Of a stretch of 39,240 nt of DNA, positions 32,858 to 39,240 are shown in pieces. This DNA is from a virus. Numbering within the stretch: position 1 is the first letter of the stretch; each line of letters starts with the position of its first letter. The position numbers and the translations under genes are program-made. Below the pieces are notes generated by a model that did no database searches, was not told the DNA's origin, and was given only the letters and a program-made list of their open reading frames with translations. The DNA lies in IMG/VR virus record IMGVR_UViG_3300027754_000211, positions 1 to 39,240 of that record; one strand, written 5' to 3'.

Positions 32858-35245
32858 ATGCCCGCATTATTTATATCTGATTTAAAACCTTGGGTAAAAG
32901 AAATTTTTAGAAATAGAGAAAGAGTAACAGAAAGTTCCATATTTAAAGTTCCATTTGTTATACTAACATCCCCCGCATTGGTTACAAAACAATCTAGTGA
33001 TACAAAACTGACATTAAAAGAAAGAGCGGAAAAATTCCAAGATATAATAAATAATACATTTGCGGCCTCATCTATGGATTCATATAAAGGTTGTATAATA
33101 ACAAATAAAATACAAAATAAAGATAATTCATATCAATTAGGCCCATCACATATTGGAGTTGATTTTCGTGGTAACAGAATTAATGTAGATGGTGAAACTA
33201 ATAGAGCAATACCAAATCCAATAATAGAATCATTACAAATAGATACGGATGGTACGGGAAATACTTTAAAGATTGCAACTGTGGGTGTAAGATTATTCAG
33301 TTTAAAACAACTTGAAATGTTTGAACTATTTTATTTAAAACCTGGTATGAATCTTTTATTAGAATTTGGTAATAACCAATCGGTATTTGCAGATATTAGA
33401 CGAGATTATATTAAAAATAGATATGGTGAGAATAGTGAAAAAACACAAACAGAAGGTGCACAAAACGTTATAAATTTACAAAAAGTTTTAGTAGATAAAT
33501 CCAATTACGACAGTTTTTGTTCAAATTTTTCAGAATTATCTATTGGAGATATGAAGGCCTTACAAAAATACTACAAAAGAGTAGAAGATTCCAGAGGAAC
33601 ATATGAACAAGTAGCTGGTAAAGTTTTGGATTATACATATTCTATTGAAGAAAATGGAACATATGTTGTAGTTTTAAAAATTACTGCAGGTAATGAAGTA
33701 TCTAGAGCAATTCCAAAATCAACAACAACGGCTAGTGGAAAAACTAAAGGAACAACTGTAAAGCCTGACGATTTTAATACTTGGATTAATCAAATTGAAG
33801 TTGACTTTGGGTTACCACAATTGAGTGAAGTAGTAACAAAATCCGATGATTCAAAATATTTTTTTAACTGGGGGGTTGCAAATGCCGATAAAGGTTATGA
33901 ATCTTTATCAAAAAAACCATATATTACATTGGGATTTGTAATTGATAAAATATTAAATCATAATGTTTTAGTAAATGCCGGATTTATTGATGATGCATTG
34001 GTTGGTATTGGAAAACAAAAATTTTATACCGATGCAAATGGTGGTGGTGAGATGGAGATGATTTTAGCAAATTCAGCAGAAGCTTTGATATCCTCAAATG
34101 AAAATGTTATTTTTCCAGGACAATTACCATCTTTTATTAAAGACAAAACCGAAAATACAATAGTTTTAAAAACCGATAAAAATGGAAATATTGAAACAAC
34201 GGATTGTAATATAAATGATTTAGAGTATACGATAAAAAATTCTACATTATTTGTAGAAAATGAAAAAAAACATGATACATCTCATGATGAAGTTAAAGAT
34301 TACATTCAGGTATATTCTAAAGATGGCGACGATATAAAATTAGGTAATGCATTAAATATATTCATAAACTATGAAGCTGTTTTAAGTTTATGGAGAAAGG
34401 CATACACTATGTTAGACTTTTTGGAAGGAATTTTAGATATGGTAAATGATAATTCATATGGTTTAATAAAATTAATATTAGGAACAATAGAAGGTGGAAA
34501 ATTCCCAGCATTTATAGTCGACGGTAAACTTAGACAAGATAAAAAAACATTACAGGGAATAATGACAAGTGTAGACCCAACATATAGATTTAGACCAACA
34601 ACCATTTCATCTATTGTAAAAGAATTTACATATGATTTTAATATGAGTGAAAATGTTGCTGGTAGAACTTTATTTAATTCATATGCATATATTGCACAAA
34701 CCAAAGCGGGTAAAAATCCGGACAATGAACAATTGTTGGGTATTCAAAAAGATGCATACGAAAGTGTTGATTTTTATAGAACACAAAATGCAGATGGTTG
34801 GTATAGTTTAAATTATGTAGATATTAAGTCGATAGAAAAACAACAAGCAAAAGCACAAAATAATAATGGATTAGAGCAATCAACTGGAACTAAATCAAAA
34901 ACACAAGAAGATGTTTCTAAAGTAATTGACGCATCATCTAAAAAATTTAAAACAAATAACGGAACAAAGATATTAATATTTCAAAATGAAAAAGTGGTTT
35001 CAAGATATGTAGCAAAATCTTTTTATGAAAAAAATAAAAGTTTATTAACACCAATTGAAATTAGTATAACAATTGATGGAATAAGTGGTATTAGTTGTGG
35101 TGAATATTTTAAATGTGATGGTGTTCCCGAAATACATAATGTAATCGGTGCATTTCAAATTGAAAACGTAAAACATTCAGTTACTCCTGATGGGTGGTAT
35201 ACAACATTGGACGCAAGGTGGCGAGTATTAGATATTGATAAATAA
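32858..35245 (+). CDS. Baseplate hub protein (gp27/late control D-like)
   Basis: 795 residues. Near residues 125-170: I-E-S-L-Q-I-D-T-D-G, then L-K-Q-L-E-M-F-E-L-F-Y-L-K-P-G-M-N-L-L-L-E-F-G. The C-terminus reads I-S-I-T-I-D-G-I-S-G-I, then F-Q-I-E-N-V-K-H, G-W-Y-T-T-L-D-A-R-W-R. A closing domain of the type '..F.i..v.H.i...gW.T.l' is characteristic of hub proteins at the tube/spike junction. Mid-protein there is a large variable insertion. No lysozyme domain is visible. Position directly after the gp53-like gene supports the call; exact homology to gp27 is inferred. Confidence 0.65.
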   Translation: MPALFISDLKPWVKEIFRNRERVTESSIFKVPFVILTSPALVTKQSSDTKLTLKERAEKFQDIINNTFAASSMDSYKGCIITNKIQNKDNSYQLGPSHIGVDFRGNRINVDGETNRAIPNPIIESLQIDTDGTGNTLKIATVGVRLFSLKQLEMFELFYLKPGMNLLLEFGNNQSVFADIRRDYIKNRYGENSEKTQTEGAQNVINLQKVLVDKSNYDSFCSNFSELSIGDMKALQKYYKRVEDSRGTYEQVAGKVLDYTYSIEENGTYVVVLKITAGNEVSRAIPKSTTTASGKTKGTTVKPDDFNTWINQIEVDFGLPQLSEVVTKSDDSKYFFNWGVANADKGYESLSKKPYITLGFVIDKILNHNVLVNAGFIDDALVGIGKQKFYTDANGGGEMEMILANSAEALISSNENVIFPGQLPSFIKDKTENTIVLKTDKNGNIETTDCNINDLEYTIKNSTLFVENEKKHDTSHDEVKDYIQVYSKDGDDIKLGNALNIFINYEAVLSLWRKAYTMLDFLEGILDMVNDNSYGLIKLILGTIEGGKFPAFIVDGKLRQDKKTLQGIMTSVDPTYRFRPTTISSIVKEFTYDFNMSENVAGRTLFNSYAYIAQTKAGKNPDNEQLLGIQKDAYESVDFYRTQNADGWYSLNYVDIKSIEKQQAKAQNNNGLEQSTGTKSKTQEDVSKVIDASSKKFKTNNGTKILIFQNEKVVSRYVAKSFYEKNKSLLTPIEISITIDGISGISCGEYFKCDGVPEIHNVIGAFQIENVKHSVTPDGWYTTLDARWRVLDIDK

Positions 35246-35253
35246 AGATAAAA

Positions 35254-35631
35254 ATGGCATATAACGATTTAATAAAAGATAAAAAAATTGATAAAATTAT
35301 ACTTCCTGAAACAATTGTTCCAGTTCCAACACAATTGGACTATGATAATGGATATATGATACGATATTTTATTCAAAAAGCAAATGATTTCAACGGCCAT
35401 ATTTTTGAATTAAACAATAGTGTATATACCACATATTTAAATAACGCATATTGGAAAGGTGTTGAATTAAAATGGAGAATTGCTGGCCCTAAAGAAATGG
35501 TTTATAAAAATGACGGAACCATCGATGACATCGGCCTAATTAATTCAAATAAAGCATCTATTGGTTTGGCGTCGGTAAGATTAAAAAACATAGGTTTATA
35601 TTTACCAAACCTATTACAATTCCACAAATAA
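35254..35631 (+). CDS. Small probable baseplate protein, unrecognised
   Basis: 125 residues with I-I-L-P-E-T-I-V-P-V-P-T-Q-L-D-Y-D-N-G-Y near the start, a beta-rich Y-W-K-G-V-E-L-K-W-R-I-A-G-P segment and a basic end. It starts 8 nt behind the hub gene with an A-rich leader and closes the tail block. No family recognised; a virion role is inferred from the operon position. The next gene has a different promoter type. Confidence 0.6.
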   Translation: MAYNDLIKDKKIDKIILPETIVPVPTQLDYDNGYMIRYFIQKANDFNGHIFELNNSVYTTYLNNAYWKGVELKWRIAGPKEMVYKNDGTIDDIGLINSNKASIGLASVRLKNIGLYLPNLLQFHK

Positions 35632-35632
35632 C

Positions 35633-35663
35633 TTTGTAATCTCAAATATTTTTCGTATATTAG
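35633..35663 (+). promoter_or_regulatory. Host-type (Bacteroidota) promoter before DNA polymerase
   Basis: TTTG at 35633-35636, 19 nt spacer, TATATTAG at 35656-35663. This fits the Bacteroidota -33 TTTG / -7 TAnnTTTG consensus with one mismatch. The predicted start of transcription is within a few bases of the ATG at 35670, so the message may be nearly leaderless. Confidence 0.55.
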
Positions 35664-35669
35664 AGTTCT

Positions 35670-36941
35670 ATGAACCTAATTGAAGATAAGCAATCACTAC
35701 AATCATTTTTAGGAGGCAATGTAAATATTGACCTTATCATTCCTGTATGGAGTTCTCATAGAGCACATCCATTAGGAAATCGTTTGTCATTCCTTTATTA
35801 TAGACAAAGTGACGGAAGTGATGGTATAATTAATTTTAATCACATAGACGCAAAGAAGTTAGACAAATTTGACATATCTAAAATAGTTCATGTCAATACC
35901 TTAGTTTTAGACAATAGGTATCTAAAGACCATAGGATTGGATTATGAGTGGGTATACTTTGAAGAGAATGGGAAACCATTTATCTTTAATGAGGTCGTAG
36001 AATCGGTTTATAAGGGGTATAGAAACGACTTTAAGGAGTTGAATGATTGTGTACCTTTAATGAAATGGTATGAAGTTCTAAAAACAATCCCAAATATCAG
36101 TACAAGAGGAGATTGGTATAGAAAATATACATCAGCAATCAACATATTGGGAAGGTTGGAAGGGGCTGGGGTAAAAGTCGATAGAGAAAAATTTATTGAT
36201 AGTTTTAACTTCAACGAGCAATACCTGCGAAAAAATGATATCGTCTACACACAATACAATCCATATACAACAACGGGTAGACCATCCAATAGACATCTTA
36301 ACGTCAACTACTCTGCGTTAAACAAATCCGATGGTACAAGAGAAATGTTTATTAGTCGTCATCCACATGGTACATTGATTCAATTTGACTATGAGTCTTA
36401 TCACATTCGTTTGATTGCGAAAATGGTTGGGTATGAGTTTCCAACGGGTACAACGGCTCACCAACACCTTGCAAACCTTTATGGGTGTGATTTAGAGACG
36501 GCAAAGAAAATAACCTTTACATACCTTTATGGGGGATTAGACGACAATGCAAGAGGAATTCCGTTTTTCCAATTGGTAGATAAATACATTAAGAAATTAT
36601 ACCAATCGTTCGTCATTTCGGGAAAACTTACGACACTCTTATATAAAAGAGAAATACCATTCCATAGAATCGAAGGTGCAAACGAACAAAAGGTATTTAA
36701 CTATTTGTTACAATCATTAGAAACTGAAATCAATTATATGAAGATTGGTGAGGTCATAGAGTATTTGGATGGGAGAATGTCAAAAATGATACTTTATACC
36801 TATGATGCATTTCTTATAGACACACATCCTATTGAAAGAGAAATACTTTTAAACGACATTAGAGAGATAATGGAGAGAGGTGGTTTCCCGGTTAAAGTTG
36901 AAGAAGGTGAGAATTATAACAATTTAGAGGTTATAAGTTAA
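35670..36941 (+). CDS. Compact family A DNA polymerase
   Basis: 423 residues. The thumb entry L-G-R-L-E-G-A-G-V-K-V-D is near 165. T-T-T-G-R-P-S-N-R-H-L-N-V-N matches the TGRLSS..PNLQN region. Motif A is D240-Y-E-S-Y-H-I-R. Motif B is A-K279-K-I-T-F283-T-Y-L-Y287-G; the Arg four residues before K279 (R754 in E. coli Pol I) is Leu. Motif C is Y378-D379 (HD in Pol I). Both catalytic Asp residues are present. The first ~150 residues do not show exonuclease motifs, so proofreading is probably absent. Length is well below typical phage PolA proteins (~600 or more). It has more G and mixed codons than its neighbours and its own host-type promoter, so it is probably expressed early. Confidence 0.85.
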   Translation: MNLIEDKQSLQSFLGGNVNIDLIIPVWSSHRAHPLGNRLSFLYYRQSDGSDGIINFNHIDAKKLDKFDISKIVHVNTLVLDNRYLKTIGLDYEWVYFEENGKPFIFNEVVESVYKGYRNDFKELNDCVPLMKWYEVLKTIPNISTRGDWYRKYTSAINILGRLEGAGVKVDREKFIDSFNFNEQYLRKNDIVYTQYNPYTTTGRPSNRHLNVNYSALNKSDGTREMFISRHPHGTLIQFDYESYHIRLIAKMVGYEFPTGTTAHQHLANLYGCDLETAKKITFTYLYGGLDDNARGIPFFQLVDKYIKKLYQSFVISGKLTTLLYKREIPFHRIEGANEQKVFNYLLQSLETEINYMKIGEVIEYLDGRMSKMILYTYDAFLIDTHPIEREILLNDIREIMERGGFPVKVEEGENYNNLEVIS

Positions 36942-36949
36942 AATTTTTA

Positions 36950-36958
36950 TATTTATAT
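36950..36958 (+). promoter_or_regulatory. Putative late promoter box ATATTTATA
   Basis: Exact 9-mer, 17 nt before the ATG at 36976, directly behind the polymerase gene; late transcription resumes here. Confidence 0.6.
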
Positions 36959-36975
36959 CATATAATTATATCAGT

Positions 36976-37278
36976 ATGAGATTAGTAGATTTGATTCCAT
37001 TAAAAGAAATGTATAACCCAGCCGATGCTTTTAATAAGAAGGTAAGTAGAATGACCGATAATAACGACCATTCCGCTGCGGCAGTTGAATTAGCAATTTA
37101 TATGGATGATAGAGATGCCGTTCATAAGTTACAACAAATCAAAAAGCAGCACGATAAGGATGGTAGTATATCTCCAGAAGCTGCAAAGAAAAGAGATAAG
37201 ATGGTAGACGATTTGTTAAAGAAAGCAAAAGAAACCCTAACTAATAAAGATTACACATTATTAAGTAATTCATTTTAA
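36976..37278 (+). CDS. Small helical protein with MRLxxLIPLxE N-terminal tag (1)
   Basis: 100 residues, charged and helical (A-A-A-V-E-L-A-I-Y, A-A-K-K-R-D-K-M-V-D-D-L-L). It begins M-R-L-V-D-L-I-P-L-K-E-M. The next gene begins with nearly the same 11 residues although the rest is unrelated. The tag ends in L-K-E, which matches the (L/I)-x-E cleavage rule of the T4 gp21 prohead protease. A small helical protein with such a removable tag fits an internal head protein or scaffold component (inference). Family not recognised. Confidence 0.6.
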   Translation: MRLVDLIPLKEMYNPADAFNKKVSRMTDNNDHSAAAVELAIYMDDRDAVHKLQQIKKQHDKDGSISPEAAKKRDKMVDDLLKKAKETLTNKDYTLLSNSF

Positions 37279-37290
37279 TAAAACAACAAT

Positions 37291-37809
37291 ATGAGATTAA
37301 TAAACCTTATTCCATTACAAGAAATCGACTTTGCATCACAAGGAGCATTCGACACTTATAATAAAGCACATAAATTAAGACCTGATACAAAAGTAAAAAT
37401 TGCAGGTAAAACTACAACTGCAGGACAAGCTTCCAAAGTTAAAGGTACATCGGTATTTAGTAAAGACAATACTAAAAATATATTTCATAAACAAGATAAA
37501 CCAAAAGATTTAGAGTCATCGGTTACAAATCATTTAAATAAAGTATCTGGTGGTGAAGGATATGCACAAAAAGATGAAGGTGGTGCAATTGCATATAATA
37601 TGGGTACGGGTGATGAACCAACTTATACTTTATATATGGGTAAAGAAGGTAGTAAACATCGTATTACATTAGAACCTACTTATGGTAATGACCCTGCAAA
37701 ATTACAAGGTAAAATTGATAAGAGTTTTGATAAAGCAGAAGATGCTATAAAATTTATGGGTGATGTTGCAAAGAAACATAGAAGAGAATTAGAAATGCAA
37801 GATAAATAA
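37291..37809 (+). CDS. Uncharacterised protein with MRLxxLIPLxE N-terminal tag (2)
   Basis: 172 residues starting M-R-L-I-N-L-I-P-L-Q-E-I, 12 nt after the previous gene. The body is Lys/Gly-rich with a T-Y-T-L-Y-M-G-K-E-G-S-K-H-R-I-T-L-E beta segment near 110-130 and a basic helical end. No family recognised. The shared tag with an otherwise unrelated neighbour suggests common targeting or processing rather than common ancestry. Confidence 0.6.
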   Translation: MRLINLIPLQEIDFASQGAFDTYNKAHKLRPDTKVKIAGKTTTAGQASKVKGTSVFSKDNTKNIFHKQDKPKDLESSVTNHLNKVSGGEGYAQKDEGGAIAYNMGTGDEPTYTLYMGKEGSKHRITLEPTYGNDPAKLQGKIDKSFDKAEDAIKFMGDVAKKHRRELEMQDK

Positions 37810-37817
37810 TATAAAAG

Positions 37818-39240
37818 ATGACAATAAATTTCCAAGAAATCCTAAAAGAATTAGAATATCGTGTAGAACATGGTATTATTGATTTAAACAAAGAGGAACA
37901 AGTTACAAAATTAACACAAATTCTAAGAGAGAATGGTGTTTCTGATGCTAATGAAATGGCACAGAAGGCAAGAGTATATTTTTCATATATCAATGAACAG
38001 GATGTTGTAAAAAATAAAAAATCAGGTAACATATACGTTGTTGGTAAGATGGACCCGGCTATTCATGATGTACCAACACCCGCAGAAATTAATAAAGCTA
38101 AAAAGGCAAATGGTGGTGAATTACCAACGGATAAAACTACATCAAAAACTGGAACAAAAGTAGGTGCACAAAAAACAGCACCAAAAGCTACAATTACAAC
38201 AACTGATGCGGAAAAAAATAGAGATAAAAAAACATCTAATACAAAACCAATAGATGTTCAAAAAGGTGCTGTTGTGGTAGCATCAACGGGAAGATACGGT
38301 ACAAAGGGTTCTAAAGAAGTTGACCAACAAAGAGCAAATAATAGATTAAAAGCATTACCAAAATCAGGAATTTCAACTGAACAAGCGGTAGCTAATTATA
38401 AAAAAAGATATGGTAAAAATGCACCAGTTACTAATTATGATTATCCAAAACCAATTCAAGCATTATTAAAATCAAAATTACCACCTGCAGGATATGATGC
38501 ATTGCGTTCTTTATTAAAAATGGGTAAGCAAGGAAAATTTGCACCACCAATTTCGGATATAACTGACCAATATGGTGCAGGACAAGTTTCGGCACAAGCA
38601 AATGAATTAGCAATGCAAGCGGTGTTTTGTTTTCCAAATACACCTGAAGGATTAAAACAAAGAGGTATTTTTATTCAATCTTTATCAGATAATCAAGATG
38701 CACTTACAAAAATGGGTGGAACTCCTATTTTAGATAAAACTTGGATTAAACATTTAACAGGAGCACATGATGCGTTTATTAAAAATATGAATAGAGAACA
38801 TGGTGTGGGTAAATGGGATGTTACAGGTATGACTTGGGATGTAAGAGCACAGCAAGAAGGATTGGGTATAAACTATAATGAAAAAGGTGACTCAACCGAT
38901 ATAAATGCACAAGTTAAAATCAATGGAAAAATTGAAAATTTAGAAATTAGTTGTAAAAAAGATTGGGGAATATTTTTATTAAATGCAGGATTGGGTGATG
39001 CATCGAATTGGTATTATACATTAGGGACAAAGGGTGAAGCTAGAGCAAATGAATTGGCAAAAATGAAAGAAGCAGAAGACCCTAGATTTGGTAAAAATGA
39101 ATTAAATGAATTAAAACAATTAAACCAAACAGCATTAGGTAAAGCACCTGTAAAAAATAGTGAATTACAAAGTGCACAAATGAAGTCTGCAAATGGTGGA
39201 TTTACTAATATTAGAGAGATACCTTCAAAAGATTTAAATG
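37818..39240 (+). CDS. Large uncharacterised probable structural protein (3' partial)
   Basis: At least 474 residues; the frame is open to the end of the window. It starts F-Q-E-I-L-K-E-L-E-Y-R-V-E-H-G-I-I-D-L. Residues ~80-140 are a Lys/Thr/Pro-rich linker. The later part is folded, with G-M-T-W-D-V-R-A-Q, then D-I-N-A-Q-V-K-I-N-G-K and L-E-I-S-C-K-K-D-W-G near 370-385. The D...E-x3-K arrangement could be a PD-(D/E)XK nuclease-like core, but this is weak. The start is 8 nt behind the previous gene. Probably a virion protein with unknown role. Confidence 0.6.
   Translation, partial: MTINFQEILKELEYRVEHGIIDLNKEEQVTKLTQILRENGVSDANEMAQKARVYFSYINEQDVVKNKKSGNIYVVGKMDPAIHDVPTPAEINKAKKANGGELPTDKTTSKTGTKVGAQKTAPKATITTTDAEKNRDKKTSNTKPIDVQKGAVVVASTGRYGTKGSKEVDQQRANNRLKALPKSGISTEQAVANYKKRYGKNAPVTNYDYPKPIQALLKSKLPPAGYDALRSLLKMGKQGKFAPPISDITDQYGAGQVSAQANELAMQAVFCFPNTPEGLKQRGIFIQSLSDNQDALTKMGGTPILDKTWIKHLTGAHDAFIKNMNREHGVGKWDVTGMTWDVRAQQEGLGINYNEKGDSTDINAQVKINGKIENLEISCKKDWGIFLLNAGLGDASNWYYTLGTKGEARANELAKMKEAEDPRFGKNELNELKQLNQTALGKAPVKNSELQSAQMKSANGGFTNIREIPSKDLN

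Overview
The window is a continuous piece of a tailed-phage (myovirus) genome. All 34 supported genes are on the + strand and are tightly packed, many overlapping by one base (TAATG). No intergenic gap reaches 100 bases, so there is no non-coding stretch to explain. The sequence is AT-rich, leaders are A-rich without Shine-Dalgarno sites, the one secreted protein has a signal peptide of the type common in Bacteroidota, and one promoter (TTTG-N19-TATATTAG) resembles the Bacteroidota housekeeping promoter. I infer a T4-related (gp18/gp19/gp26/gp53-type tail) phage of a Bacteroidota host, probably flavobacterial and probably known from metagenomes. No tRNA, integrase, transposon, CRISPR array or host chromosomal segment was seen.

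Layout. (1) 1-9569: adhesion module. It holds a 5'-truncated long fibre with an S74 self-cleaving chaperone end, three small tandem paralogues, a small fibre-associated protein, a 1088-residue fibre with an amicyanin-like copper motif, and two 369-residue paralogues. (2) 9630-14474: one coupled operon with two uncharacterised proteins (the second resembles tail-fibre assembly proteins), a 2OG-Fe(II) oxygenase, a radical SAM/SPASM protein, a U32-peptidase-like protein and a methyltransferase. (3) 14501-16365: an overlapping pair coding for a secreted small outer-membrane barrel with a TonB-box-like segment and a DUF401 inner-membrane protein. (4) 16413-23279: two more S74 fibres, a glycosyltransferase and a Hint (intein-like)-LamG protein. 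(5) 23350-35631: contractile tail. Order: sheath, tube, terminator, gp26-like protein with a probable frameshift extension, small protein, tape measure, baseplate/tube-initiator protein, gp53-like wedge, hub protein, small protein. (6) 35670-36941: a compact family A DNA polymerase behind a host-type promoter. (7) 36976-39240: two small proteins sharing an N-terminal tag that looks like a T4 capsid-targeting/prohead-protease site, and a 3'-truncated protein.

A recurring 9-mer, ATATTTATA, lies 14-39 nt upstream of the first gene of most blocks. It is the probable phage late promoter; it is the reverse complement of the T4 late box TATAAATA with one extra base. The fibre genes share long near-identical DNA segments and perfect tandem duplications, so they look like a recombining library of shafts with different tips. 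The enzymes in between may modify virion or host-surface molecules; this is inference.
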